DNA of 64,000 nt from an uncultured Oscillospiraceae bacterium (GTDB lineage: Bacteria > Bacillota > Clostridia > Oscillospirales > Oscillospiraceae). Under the pieces are notes generated by a model that made no database searches, was not told the origin of the DNA, and saw only the letters and a program-made list of their open reading frames with translations. Every line of letters starts with the position of its first letter. The first letter of the stretch is position 1. Position numbers and translations under genes: made by a program. The stretch is taken from positions 1-64,000 of the forward strand of contig CAKTMO010000001.1 in the NCBI GenBank assembly GCA_934573935.1. The letters are read 5' to 3'. Of this stretch, positions 6,891-18,093 are shown piece after piece.

Positions 6891-7808
6891 TCATGACTTC
6901 TGGGCGTATTTCCGCAGCTGGCTCTCAAACGCCTCGCAGCGGGGACAGCTGACGGTCACCAATTCGCCGGTACGGGGGTGGAGAAACCGCAGCTCCACCG
7001 CCTGAAGGCACTGGCCCGTCAGGCCGGGGACAGGCTTCTTCGCGCCGTATACCGTGTCCCCCAGGATGGGATGGCCGATGTGGGCCATGTGAACGCGGAT
7101 CTGGTGGGTACGCCCCGTCTCCAGACGGCACCGCACGTGAGTGACGCCGTTGTAGCGGGCGATGACCTCCCAGTGGGTCACGGCGCGGCGGCCATTACGG
7201 GGATTGACGGCCATTTTTTTCCGGTCGGTGGGATGGCGTCCGATGGGCGCATCCACCGTGCCGCTGTCCTCTTTGAGATTGCCCATCACCAGACATTCAT
7301 AGGTGCGGGAGAGGGTATGGTCGCTGAGCTGTGCGCTGAGCGACAGGTGGGCGGCGTCGTTTTTGGCGGCAATGATCAGGCCGCAGGTGTCCCGATCGAT
7401 CCGGTGGACGATGCCGGGGCGCTTTTCGCCGCCGATGCCGGACAGAGAGTCGCCGCAGTGGTGCAGCAAGGCATTGACCAGCGTGCCGTCAGGATGTCCC
7501 GGGGCGGGATGCACCACCAGCCCCACGGGCTTGTTCACCACGATCACGTCCTCGTCCTCGTACACCACGTCCAGGGGGATGTCCTGGGCCTCCACAGGGG
7601 TGTCCTCCGCCTCCGGCCGGTCCACCAGCACCGACTCACCGCCGGACAGGCGGTAGTTCTTGGCGGCGGCGGTGCCGTTGACCAGCACGCCCCCGCTCTC
7701 CAGCAGCCTGGCCGCAGCACTGCGGGTCAGGCCCTCCACGCGGGCAGCCAGCCATGCGTCGATACGCTGGCCCTGGTCTTCACTTGTGGCTGTCAGCGTC
7801 AGTTGCAT
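6891..7808 (-). CDS. rluD: RluA/RluD-family pseudouridine synthase
   Basis: 305 residues, usual size. The N-terminal S4 RNA-binding domain (RIDAWLAARVEGLTRSAAARLLESG, about residues 15-60) is followed by the catalytic domain. Motif II HRIDRDTCGL contains the catalytic Asp. NKPVGLVVHPAPGH precedes it, and RTHQIRVHMAHIGHPILGD follows. It isomerises uridines in 23S rRNA; the large-subunit helix 69 target of RluD is the likeliest, but paralogues exist. The start overlaps the end of lspA by 29 bases, a conserved lspA-rluD arrangement in Firmicutes, and both are expressed from the promoter near 8317-8345. Confidence 0.92.
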   Translation of the reverse strand: MQLTLTATSEDQGQRIDAWLAARVEGLTRSAAARLLESGGVLVNGTAAAKNYRLSGGESVLVDRPEAEDTPVEAQDIPLDVVYEDEDVIVVNKPVGLVVHPAPGHPDGTLVNALLHHCGDSLSGIGGEKRPGIVHRIDRDTCGLIIAAKNDAAHLSLSAQLSDHTLSRTYECLVMGNLKEDSGTVDAPIGRHPTDRKKMAVNPRNGRRAVTHWEVIARYNGVTHVRCRLETGRTHQIRVHMAHIGHPILGDTVYGAKKPVPGLTGQCLQAVELRFLHPRTGELVTVSCPRCEAFESQLRKYAQKS

Positions 7809-8280
7809 CGTCTTTCTTCCTTGCGTCGTATTTTTCGTAGAACCACAGGTAGTACACCGCCCCCAGGATCACACCCACCACCACGAAGCAGTCGGCCAGA
7901 TTGAACACGGGATAGTCAAACAGCAGCAGGTCGAACATATCCACCACATAGCGGTGGGCAATGCGGTCGATGATGTTGCCGATGCCGCCCCCCAGGATCA
8001 GCAGCGCCGCGGCGACCCCCAGCGGATGGCGCACGATGCGCCGCAGCAGCAGATAGACCACGCCGGTCAGCAGCAGCACCGTCACGGCCACCAGCAGCGC
8101 GGTCTTGCCGGAAAAGCTGGACCAGGCGGCGCCGTAGTTGTGTACGCGGGTCAGCTGGAGAAAGCCCGGCAGAAACGCCGTGCTCTCCCCCAGTGCCAGA
8201 TGACTGACGACCCAGCTTTTCAGCAGCTGGTCACAGCCGATCAGCACCAGCACCACGGCGGTATAAAGAGCGTAAAGCAT
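7780..8280 (-). CDS. lspA: Lipoprotein signal peptidase (signal peptidase II)
   Basis: 166 residues with four predicted membrane helices. The two catalytic Asp blocks are clear: GGGIGNIIDRI and FNLADCFVVVG. NYGAAWSSFSG and VDMFDLLLFDYPVFN complete the family signature. It removes signal peptides from diacylglyceryl-modified prolipoproteins at the membrane. The C-terminal tail is hydrophilic (KYDARKKDDATDADSHK), and its coding sequence overlaps the start of rluD. A minus-strand promoter with TTGCAA-17-TATGAT lies 37 bases upstream. Confidence 0.95.
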   Translation of the reverse strand: MLYALYTAVVLVLIGCDQLLKSWVVSHLALGESTAFLPGFLQLTRVHNYGAAWSSFSGKTALLVAVTVLLLTGVVYLLLRRIVRHPLGVAAALLILGGGIGNIIDRIAHRYVVDMFDLLLFDYPVFNLADCFVVVGVILGAVYYLWFYEKYDARKKDDATDADSHK

Positions 8281-8316
8281 AACGCACCTCTCATGATCTC
8301 AAATATCGTACCGTAT

Positions 8317-8391
8317 ATCATACCCCATCCCGCCGCGATTTGCAAGTCTATCCGCCCCCGTCTTGCCAGAAGGCGGAAAATCTGCTATGAT
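8317..8391. promoter_or_regulatory. Back-to-back promoters for lspA-rluD and the Smr gene
   Basis: Minus strand: TTGCAA (8340-8345), 17-base spacer, TATGAT (8317-8322). Plus strand: TTGCCA (8363-8368), 17-base spacer, TATGAT (8386-8391). Both match sigma-A consensus well. Confidence 0.7.
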
Positions 8392-8424
8392 ACCGCCATC
8401 CGGACAAACAGGGAGGCAACCGCC

Positions 8425-8775
8425 ATGGCCATACGGGAACTGAATCTGGAGCAGGGGCGGCCCACGGCCGATCAGGCCCTACGCTGGCTGGAGGCCGAGC
8501 TGAACGCGGCGCGGAAGATGAACACCCCCCTGATGAAGCTGATCCACGGCTACGGCTCCTCCGGCAAGGGCGGGCGCATCCGCACCGCCAGCCGCCGCTA
8601 TCTGGAGGAGGCCGCCGCACAGGGCCGCATCGCGGCCTATCTGCCCGGCGAGCGCTTCACCATCTTCGATGAGACGACCCGCCGCGCCCTGACCCGCTAC
8701 CCCCAGCTGCGCCCCGACAGGGATCTGGACCGCGGAAACCGCGGCGTGACATTTGTGTTCTTTCGGGAATTTTGA
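8425..8775 (+). CDS. Stand-alone Smr (small MutS-related) domain protein
   Basis: 116 residues. The frame is open far upstream, but the ATG at 8425 follows GGGAGG at 8411-8416 and the promoter at 8363-8391. The core LEAELNAARKMNTPLMKLIHGYGSSGKGG is the Smr signature (HGxGxGxL-type loop), followed by a basic helix RIRTASRRYLEEA. Smr domains of MutS2 type nick DNA or RNA. Here there is no MutS ATPase, so it resembles small free-standing Smr proteins of Clostridia whose substrate is not established. A palindromic GC hairpin at 8782-8811 ends the transcript. Confidence 0.85.
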   Translation: MAIRELNLEQGRPTADQALRWLEAELNAARKMNTPLMKLIHGYGSSGKGGRIRTASRRYLEEAAAQGRIAAYLPGERFTIFDETTRRALTRYPQLRPDRDLDRGNRGVTFVFFREF

Positions 8776-8781
8776 AAAAGG

Positions 8782-8811
8782 CAAGGCCTCCGGCGATCGC
8801 CGGAGGCCTTG
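8782..8811. terminator. Convergent hairpin between the Smr gene and the giant surface protein gene
   Basis: A 30-base perfect palindrome (arms CAAGGCCTCCGGCGA) sits between two converging genes. It is flanked by AAAAAG on the left, which reads as CTTTTT on the minus strand, so it can terminate the minus-strand gene. Confidence 0.65.
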
Positions 8812-8844
8812 TGATATTGCGTTGCCGCAATAGAGGAGGTCAGA

Positions 8845-11800
8845 TCAGTCGTCTTTCCGCTTGCGGCTGAACACCAGCGCGCCGCCGGTCAGGGACAGCA
8901 GGCTCATGGCCGCATACAGAGCGATACCGGCGTCGCCGGTGTCGCCGGACTTGACGTTCTTGCCGTCCGTCTTGGCGTCAGACTTGGCGTCGTCCGCCTT
9001 GCTGCCGGCGCTGCTATTGGCGGGATAGCGCCGGTGGCCGCCGGTGGTATCGACCAGCTCCTCATAAGCCGCCTCAGCCTCCGTCAGCACTGCCAGCACA
9101 TCCGCGCTGATCAGCGCCTTCTGATCGTCGGTCAGTGCCTCGTAGGCCTTACGGGCCGCAGAGATGGCGCTCTTGCTGCCGCGTGTAACGGTACCGATGC
9201 CATTGATCTTGGCGATCACATCGTCAGCGGCGGCCTTGTCCTCTACCTCCTGCAGCGTCATGCCGCTTTCGAAGGTAGGCGCATTCTCCTTATCCGTCAG
9301 GCCGCAGATGCAGCTCTTGTAATACTCCGCTCTCTTCGTGCGGGTAGCGGGGCTCTTCAGATACTCATCGCTTACGACCTCCTGATCGTAAACGTGCTCC
9401 TTCGCCGTCTGCCAGACCAGCACAGGATAGCCGCAGCTGGCCTTGAAAGCCTTTTCCGCCAGATCGGCGTTCAGCTTACCGACGAACTCGTCAGTGTTCA
9501 GCTCCGCCTTCGTCACGCTCTCCGCGGTCTGCGTTGCCTCGTCCTTCACGGAGCCGATGCCGCCCTTATCGCAGGTACCCTCCAGATAGTAGAGGTTCTT
9601 GATCACAGCGGCAGCGTTGGTCACCGTGCCGATCACGGAGCCATAAGCAAACGCCGGATTACACTTGATCATGCCGATGTTGTAGCAGTTGCTGACCTCA
9701 GCATTGCTGCAATAGCCCACGATGCCTGCCGCGTAGTTACCGCCGGCAGTGATGGCGCCGGTATTATAGCAGCCGCTGACCTTGCAGCCACTGCTCAAGT
9801 TGGCCACGATACCCGCCGCGCAGGTGCTGGGGCAGGAGACGACACCGGTGTTGACACAGTTGATAATGCTGCTGTTGCCGTTGCCGCTATTAATATTGCC
9901 CACAATGCCGGCCGCATAACGCCAGCCCTTGATCGTACCGCTGTTAGAGCAGTTCTTGACATTCACTGAGTAGTAGACAAGACCAACGACGCCGCCAACA
10001 TTTTGCCAATTGCCGCCCACACGGTTAACAGTTACATCCACATTCGCATGGACATTGGTGATATCGGCATAGTCGGCACGGCCGATAACACCACCGGAAT
10101 TCGCATCGGTGACATTCTTGTTGGAAGAAGTTACCGTGACGCTGCCCTGCACCGTCAGGTTCTGGATAGTTACACGCTGGGAAGCAGTACCGCTCACCCA
10201 ACCAAACAGGCCCTGATAGGGAGGTACCCTAGTTGTTCCGCGGTAGTCAACGAGCAGATTGTAAACCTTGTGATTCTGCCCATCGAAAGATCCTGCAAAG
10301 TTCTTGCTGCTCGTACCGATAGGCGTCCACGGATAGGCCGCCAGATCAATGTCCTTGGTCAGAACACCGGAGATCTTGGTGCTTCCGCCGTTGACCTTCT
10401 GGGCAAACCACGCCAGTTCAGCGCCGTTGCTGATCTGATAGACGCCGTCGCCGTCCGTCTTAGGCTCAGAGGTAGTCTTGCCGTCCCAGGCGCCCTCGGC
10501 GGCCTTGGTCAGCTTGATGCTCTTGACCAGCTTGCCGTCCTTCACATCCTTGGCGTCAGCGGAGCCCAGCGTAAATTCGCCGTTGTAGCAGACATAACCG
10601 GTCTTCACGATGGAATAGGTATACTTGCCAAAGCCCAGCTGATGATAGATGCCGTCCTCGCCCGCAGTGACCGCCTTGCCGGAACTGTCCTTCAGGGTGA
10701 CGTCAGCGCCGTCCACCTTGCCGTTCTCATCGGTGATGTCCAGCTCCACGTCGTAATAGACCTTCGTCACCACCGGAACAGTCACATCCGCCAGACGGGT
10801 CAACACAAAGCTGACGCCCACAGCAGAGAAGTTGGTGCCAACACCCACATCCGTCATGTCGTCATACAGGGTTCTAAAGGGGCTGGAAGCAGCATACATG
10901 TTGCCGTAAAGATAGCCGTTGGTAAAGGTATAGTCCGCAGTGCCCTTTCCCTCTGGGAAGGTCATGTCCGCAGGAACAGTCAGCGTCACGGAAACTCTGT
11001 TCATCTGCTGATACTGATTCAGCGTACCCTGCTCCTCCTTCTCACCGGCGGAATAACGCAGGAAGTAGGTAGTGGGGTTGAAGATACCGGACACCTTGTC
11101 AACGCCGCGGTACAGGCCGCCGAAGGACAGCGTCACATTGTCGCCGGGCATAATGGGCTCGCCGCTGTGGGAGGCATTCTTATAGGTGACGGACATCTCC
11201 GCCACACGCACCAGACGGTAAGAGGTACCGGTGGCGTCGGTCATCTTGATGATCACGGTGCCGCCCAGCGTCTTGGCATTGCGGAACTTCAGCATGTCGG
11301 CATGATAGACGCCCTCGCTGTCGGCGGTAATGCTCGTCCAGCCGGACAGGGTGCTCTTCAGTCCGGCGTCCGTGGTCACCACGGCGTAGCTGACCTGTGC
11401 GCCCGCCGTCACGGTAAAGTCCAGCGTGGGGGCCTTATCCGTGTCCAGATAGTACCAGGTGTCGTAGTTATAATCCCACTCGCTGCCGCGGTCGGTCTCC
11501 TTGCTGCCGTTGAAAGCGATCTGCGCGTCGGCAGTACCGGCGGCCTCGTTGGTGATGACGAACACACCGGTGCGCTCCGGTGCGCTGGCGGGGAACAGGC
11601 CGCCGTGGGTCTTGTGCGTGTCATCGGTGGCATACATGTCAATGGCGTCATAGGTCACCGCCACGATATCCGTGCCGCTGGGGGTCACGTCGATCCAGTT
11701 GCCCTTCGCGTTGCCGCCGTTGACCTGCTGCACATCATCCTTGCTGCCCTGCAGCATCTGCACGTTGAACTCCGGCTCCACCATGATGTTGGCGGTATCC

Positions 11801-13752
11801 GAGTTGATCAGCTGCCACATACGGTACGCACGGATGCGATAGGTATTGCTGGTGCTCATAAAGCCGCTGGGGGTCAAAAATGCCTGCAGGTCTGCCTCGT
11901 CACGGCTGGAAACGGTGCTGCCCAGCTGGGAGAAATCGTGGGTCTTCTTATCCGTCGCCGCGCCGTCGCCGAAGGTGATGGTCTTCTCAAATGCTCCCTG
12001 AGCGCTGGCCAGCCAGCCCGCCTTGGTGACATACTTGCCGCTGGGGTCGGTCAACCGCCAGGTGTAGTTGCCGTTGCTCTGAGAGATACGATAGCTGATG
12101 GTCTTGGTGCCATCCGTGTTCTCCACCGTTTCCAACACATCCACCGGCTTGGTGTTGAAGTTGTTGAACTGGAAATACAGGCCGAACTCCGCATCCTTAG
12201 GCACTGTGATCGTTGCAATTATTGCGCTGGCAATCGTCACGCTCTTGGTGACAACAGAGTAGGATGCCCTGGTCGTGTTATTGATGGACTGGTTGAACAT
12301 GTACTTCTCTGTGTCCTTGGGGTAGGCATAGATATTATACAGGGATGCATTGCCCGCCTCATAGGACAGGAAGGGGTATGCGGTATAGTTAGAGCTAAAA
12401 CGGGTATACGTGTAGGGCACGCCCGCATGGATCATGCTGCCGGTGACCGGCATGATCATCTCCGCATAGTAGTCATCAGCGGTAAAGTATTCATCCTTCG
12501 AATTCTTGGTCGTAACGTATACGCCGACCACGCCCAGATAAATGTCATTGCCGCCGCCGCCATAGATATCCTTTTCCATAGGCAGGGGCATGCTCTGGCC
12601 ACCCAGATAAATATCGTAGGCATTCGTCTCGGTGTTCCAGCCGTAGCCGCGGGTGGAATACCGGCCCGTCTCCAGCGCGGCATAGAACATGTTGTAGTTG
12701 TTCACCACCGTGCCGCTGGCCGTGGCGTCCTCCGCCGTGGCGTCAAACTTGCTGTTGGTAAAGGTGATCTTTTCATAGTCGTGCAGCACATACTGCGCAC
12801 CATTGACCGTCACATAGTTCGTCTCGCCCTCGGTGATGGTATAATCCTTGGGGTTATAGACATACTCGGTCTTGCCTTCTGCGTTGGTGAACCAGCCCAC
12901 ATAGTCAAACTGCTTCTCATCAATACCGGCAGTCTTGTACAGCTCCAGCACAGGGTATTTGTTGCCGTTGGTGCTGTAGTTCTGGTCGCGGCCCACGTAG
13001 AAGTTGACGTTCTCCGTCACCACATCGCTGAAGATCAGCGTCAGCGTCCATGTCTGGGTAGACCGACCCGCATCGTTCTCGGCATAAAAGCGATAGATAT
13101 ATGTACCCGCCACAGACTGGCTCAAAGAACTATTCACGCCGCCAAACTCCATCTGCTGAAAGCCGGTCTTCTCGCCCCAGGTCTCGCCGCCATCGGTGGA
13201 CAGCTGATAGAAATAGTTCGTATACTTCAGCGTGCCGCCGTTGGGGTCCTGAAAGATCTTGCCGTTCATCAGGTCCTCCAGCTGATACGCCTGCTTTGTC
13301 TGAACAGTGACCGTGCGATCCGTCACGCCCTCCACCAGCACAGGCACACCCGTGGTAACGCTGCCATTGCCCTCGCCGTCAAGGGTGTCGGCGCCGCCGT
13401 TGTTGGTATTGTTGGCATCGTCGCCATCGTCGCCGTTGTTAGCGTTGTTAGCGCCATTGGCGTTGTCAGCGTCGCCGCCGTTGCCGCCATTATTGGCGTC
13501 ATTGCCGTCGTCACCGTTGTTGGCGTCAGCGTCACCGCCGTTGTTGGCGTTGTCGTCAACATCGCCGTTGTTGTCTCCCTCAGACTTGGCGTCGCCGTCG
13601 GTGCTGCCTTCCTCCGAAGCACCGCCCACCGTCTCCACGACAGCGTCGCCCGTCGGCTCACTGGGGGGCTCTCCCTCTGCAAATGCGCTGACGGGCAGCA
13701 AAGATACCGCCATCACCAACGCCATCAGCAGTGAAATGATCCGTTTCTTCAT
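8845..13752 (-). CDS. Giant cell-surface protein with GLUG repeats and TGD-type C-terminal anchor, behind a cobalamin riboswitch
   Basis: 1635 residues. A signal peptide (MKKRIISLLMALVMAVSLLPVSAFA) is followed by a low-complexity Asp/Asn/Gly linker (about residues 54-120), a long beta-rich region, and GLUG-like repeats around residues 1190-1390 (patterns such as AGIVG, CYNTG, GGVVG). A Cys-containing EYYKSCICG segment lies near 1465. The C-terminus is SGDTGDAGIALYAAMSLL...FSRKRKDD: a short polar TGD motif, a hydrophobic stretch and a basic tail, like a non-canonical sortase signal. AGAAAGGAAAA precedes the ATG. The leader carries a cobalamin riboswitch and two terminators, so expression should respond to corrinoid level. 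I infer a role in corrinoid capture or exchange at the surface, but see no proven B12-binding domain. Confidence 0.85.
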   Translation of the reverse strand: MKKRIISLLMALVMAVSLLPVSAFAEGEPPSEPTGDAVVETVGGASEEGSTDGDAKSEGDNNGDVDDNANNGGDADANNGDDGNDANNGGNGGDADNANGANNANNGDDGDDANNTNNGGADTLDGEGNGSVTTGVPVLVEGVTDRTVTVQTKQAYQLEDLMNGKIFQDPNGGTLKYTNYFYQLSTDGGETWGEKTGFQQMEFGGVNSSLSQSVAGTYIYRFYAENDAGRSTQTWTLTLIFSDVVTENVNFYVGRDQNYSTNGNKYPVLELYKTAGIDEKQFDYVGWFTNAEGKTEYVYNPKDYTITEGETNYVTVNGAQYVLHDYEKITFTNSKFDATAEDATASGTVVNNYNMFYAALETGRYSTRGYGWNTETNAYDIYLGGQSMPLPMEKDIYGGGGNDIYLGVVGVYVTTKNSKDEYFTADDYYAEMIMPVTGSMIHAGVPYTYTRFSSNYTAYPFLSYEAGNASLYNIYAYPKDTEKYMFNQSINNTTRASYSVVTKSVTIASAIIATITVPKDAEFGLYFQFNNFNTKPVDVLETVENTDGTKTISYRISQSNGNYTWRLTDPSGKYVTKAGWLASAQGAFEKTITFGDGAATDKKTHDFSQLGSTVSSRDEADLQAFLTPSGFMSTSNTYRIRAYRMWQLINSDTANIMVEPEFNVQMLQGSKDDVQQVNGGNAKGNWIDVTPSGTDIVAVTYDAIDMYATDDTHKTHGGLFPASAPERTGVFVITNEAAGTADAQIAFNGSKETDRGSEWDYNYDTWYYLDTDKAPTLDFTVTAGAQVSYAVVTTDAGLKSTLSGWTSITADSEGVYHADMLKFRNAKTLGGTVIIKMTDATGTSYRLVRVAEMSVTYKNASHSGEPIMPGDNVTLSFGGLYRGVDKVSGIFNPTTYFLRYSAGEKEEQGTLNQYQQMNRVSVTLTVPADMTFPEGKGTADYTFTNGYLYGNMYAASSPFRTLYDDMTDVGVGTNFSAVGVSFVLTRLADVTVPVVTKVYYDVELDITDENGKVDGADVTLKDSSGKAVTAGEDGIYHQLGFGKYTYSIVKTGYVCYNGEFTLGSADAKDVKDGKLVKSIKLTKAAEGAWDGKTTSEPKTDGDGVYQISNGAELAWFAQKVNGGSTKISGVLTKDIDLAAYPWTPIGTSSKNFAGSFDGQNHKVYNLLVDYRGTTRVPPYQGLFGWVSGTASQRVTIQNLTVQGSVTVTSSNKNVTDANSGGVIGRADYADITNVHANVDVTVNRVGGNWQNVGGVVGLVYYSVNVKNCSNSGTIKGWRYAAGIVGNINSGNGNSSIINCVNTGVVSCPSTCAAGIVANLSSGCKVSGCYNTGAITAGGNYAAGIVGYCSNAEVSNCYNIGMIKCNPAFAYGSVIGTVTNAAAVIKNLYYLEGTCDKGGIGSVKDEATQTAESVTKAELNTDEFVGKLNADLAEKAFKASCGYPVLVWQTAKEHVYDQEVVSDEYLKSPATRTKRAEYYKSCICGLTDKENAPTFESGMTLQEVEDKAAADDVIAKINGIGTVTRGSKSAISAARKAYEALTDDQKALISADVLAVLTEAEAAYEELVDTTGGHRRYPANSSAGSKADDAKSDAKTDGKNVKSGDTGDAGIALYAAMSLLSLTGGALVFSRKRKDD

Positions 13753-13822
13753 CGTGTGATTTTCCTTTCTCTTTCATAATGTGTCTATCTCAAAAGGCCC
13801 ATGGCCTGAACGCAAGAGGTAC

Positions 13823-13852
13823 GGCGGGAGGGACCGGCAAATCCCTCCCGCC
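13823..13852 (-). promoter_or_regulatory. 11-bp hairpin in the leader of the surface-protein mRNA
   Basis: Perfect stem GGCGGGAGGGA / TCCCTCCCGCC with an 8-base loop, about 70 bases before the start codon and downstream of the riboswitch terminators. Confidence 0.5.
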
Positions 13853-13894
13853 TGTCTATGGGAAAGCTGCGGCGTAAACCGCACTCGGCTGCGG

Positions 13895-13975
13895 GAAAAA
13901 AGAAAAACGCACAGCCAAACCCGGCCATGCGCTGATGAAAAACACAAAACGCACGGCCAAAGCAGGTCGTGCGTT
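13895..13975 (-). terminator. Tandem related intrinsic terminators following the cobalamin riboswitch
   Basis: Read on the minus strand, the first hairpin (13948-13975, AACGCACG.../...CGTGCGTT) is followed by TTTTGTGTTTTT. The second (13907-13932, GCGCATGGCC/GGCTGTGCGT) is followed by TTTTTCTTTTTT. The two stems share sequence (GCAC/TGGCC), suggesting a duplicated expression platform. Confidence 0.75.
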
Positions 13976-14009
13976 ACAAAACACTTCTCGCTTCGGCTTC
14001 GGGAATGGC

Positions 14010-14147
14010 GATAGCCCAGGAGCAACGCATCTCGTATCTGACTTATCCCGTCTGTGCGGGCATCACAGTGACCTTCTCGCGGGGCATCTCACCCCATTCC
14101 GCCGCCGGCCGCAAAGCTGCCAGCGCGCTGTCCTGTATGAACTTGAC
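14010..14147 (-). promoter_or_regulatory. Cobalamin riboswitch
   Basis: On the minus strand the leader contains, in order, GGAAUGGGGUGAGAUGCCCC (the GGGAAxxxGGUGxAAxUCC block), GGUCACUGUGAU (the B12-box GCCACUGU core), and GGGAUAAGUCAGAUACG (the GGGAAGUCAGGAUACC core). Order and spacing fit the Cobalamin/AdoCbl family. It is transcribed from the promoter at 14154-14182 and followed by two intrinsic terminators before the giant surface-protein gene, so it most simply represses that gene when cobalamin is abundant. Confidence 0.85.
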
Positions 14148-14153
14148 AAAGCT

Positions 14154-14182
14154 ATTGTACGACATGCCGCGGCAAATTGCAA
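14154..14182 (-). promoter_or_regulatory. Promoter for the cobalamin-riboswitch leader
   Basis: TTGCAA (14177-14182), 17-base spacer and TACAAT (14154-14159) on the minus strand. Confidence 0.75.
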
Positions 14183-14204
14183 GAGCTTTTTCGCTTTTTC
14201 CGCC

Positions 14205-14240
14205 AAAAAACCAGGCCCCCGATCCGATGATCGGGGGCCT
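14205..14240 (-). terminator. Terminator of ppdK
   Basis: 12-bp perfect stem (AGGCCCCCGATC, arms 14213-14224 and 14229-14240) followed on the minus strand by six T residues (14205-14210). It separates ppdK from the riboswitch promoter. Confidence 0.9.
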
Positions 14241-14275
14241 GCCGTTATGCGGTTCGTTGTTCCGCGGAGCGCTGC

Positions 14276-16906
<2,631 letters not shown>

Positions 16907-17011
16907 TGACATATCCTCCGTATCACAAAAAAATATTTTATTTTTCACATATTTTTAATCATTTCAGGGGCTTTTCTGCCGATTTTGTTAATCTGCCCCG
17001 TCAACCGCTTT

Positions 17012-17040
17012 ATTATAACCAGCTTTTCCCATAAAAGCAA
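17012..17040 (-). promoter_or_regulatory. Promoter of ppdK
   Basis: TTGCTT (17035-17040), 17-base spacer, TATAAT (17012-17017) on the minus strand. It leaves a ~100-nt AT-rich leader. Confidence 0.7.
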
Positions 17041-17122
17041 GCATATTTTCTTTTTATTTCCCCGATTTTCGTAGAAATATTGCTGTCCGCGGAAACTTTT
17101 TTTGGGAATCCCGACACAGGAC

Positions 17123-17152
17123 TTGCGGTGGAGGGTGGTTCCGTGGTATACT
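17123..17152 (+). promoter_or_regulatory. Promoter of the holB-ricT-HAD operon
   Basis: TTGCGG (17123-17128), 18-base spacer and TATACT (17147-17152), about 50 bases before the holB start. Confidence 0.6.
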
Positions 17153-17205
17153 ATTACGGAATATGTAAAAACGCGGCATCCTTTTGCACGGCTCGGAGGG
17201 CGAAA

Positions 17206-18060
17206 ATGGCACAGGCGGACACCTACAACAGCATATGGGCCGCCGCTGTCCGCACGGCGGCGGCGCGGGGCCAGCTGAGCCATGCGCTGATCCTGACGGG
17301 CCCTGGGGACAAGCAGGCCGCGGCGCGCTACATCGCCGCCGCCCACCTGTGCCGCAGCCCCGGGCAGCGTCCCTGCCTGCAATGCAACGCCTGCCGCAAG
17401 GTGCTGGAGGGCATCCACCCCGACGTGACGGAGGTGCGGGACGCCGAGCGCAAGGAGCTGAGCGTGGCCGCCGTCCGCGCACTGCGCCAGGACGTATACA
17501 TCCGCCCCAACGAGGGGGATCGGAAGGTGTATCTGTTCACCGACTGCGGCCAGCTCAGCGAGCAGGATCAGAACGTCCTGCTGAAGATCGTGGAGGAAGG
17601 CCCCGCCTACGCCGCCTTTGTCTTCTGCGCCGACACGCTGCACGCGCTGCTGCCCACCATCCGCTCCCGCTGCGTGGCGCTGCGCCTGGACGCGCCGGAG
17701 CGGCAGGAGGATGAAGAGGACAACGCCCTGAAACTGTGCTGCGTGCTGGCCCAGCGCGATCCCCAGGCCCTGGCCGCCTGCCTGTCGGGCATGGAGAACC
17801 GCCGCATGAAGCGGGAGAACCTGCTGGCTATGGTGGAGGGCGCCTGGCAGATGGCGGCGGACGCCCTGCTGACCCAATGCGGCAGCCTGGGTGGCGGAGG
17901 CATCGGCGCACAGGCCCTGGGCCGCGCCTTTGACCGGCGGCAATTGCAGACGCTCACCGACCTGCTGCGCCGCTACGCGGGAGAATGCCAATACAACATA
18001 GGTGTAGGCCATGTGCTGGGCGCGCTGAACGCCGAACTATCGGACGCCCTGCTGCGCTGA
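17206..18060 (+). CDS. holB: DNA polymerase III delta' subunit (clamp loader)
   Basis: 284 residues from the ATG at 17206, six bases after GGAGG. It begins with SHALILTGPGDKQAAARYIAA in place of a classical Walker A; delta' subunits usually lack functional ATP binding. The four-Cys zinc module C-x8-C-x2-C-x2-C (CRSPGQRPCLQCNAC) and the HPDV, EQDQNVLLKIVEEGP and IRSRC motifs of the clamp-loader family follow. It opens and closes the beta clamp with tau and delta. ricT follows after 33 bases, matching the holB-yaaT neighbourhood of Firmicutes. Confidence 0.93.
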   Translation: MAQADTYNSIWAAAVRTAAARGQLSHALILTGPGDKQAAARYIAAAHLCRSPGQRPCLQCNACRKVLEGIHPDVTEVRDAERKELSVAAVRALRQDVYIRPNEGDRKVYLFTDCGQLSEQDQNVLLKIVEEGPAYAAFVFCADTLHALLPTIRSRCVALRLDAPERQEDEEDNALKLCCVLAQRDPQALAACLSGMENRRMKRENLLAMVEGAWQMAADALLTQCGSLGGGGIGAQALGRAFDRRQLQTLTDLLRRYAGECQYNIGVGHVLGALNAELSDALLR

Positions 18061-18093
18061 TGTTTCCCTTTCAGAAAGGAAGGTATACCAATT

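Noticed and set aside
13390..13590. Repetitive GTTGTTGGCGTC-like units resembling a repeat array or CRISPR
   Set aside because: They are coding repeats for an Asp/Asn/Gly-rich linker, irregular in period and without spacers. No CRISPR array was seen anywhere in the window.
10003..13734. Very long plus-strand frame opposite the giant surface protein
   Set aside because: Antisense frame produced by codon bias; composition is His/Val/Ala/Ile shadow sequence, while the minus-strand protein has a signal peptide and domains.
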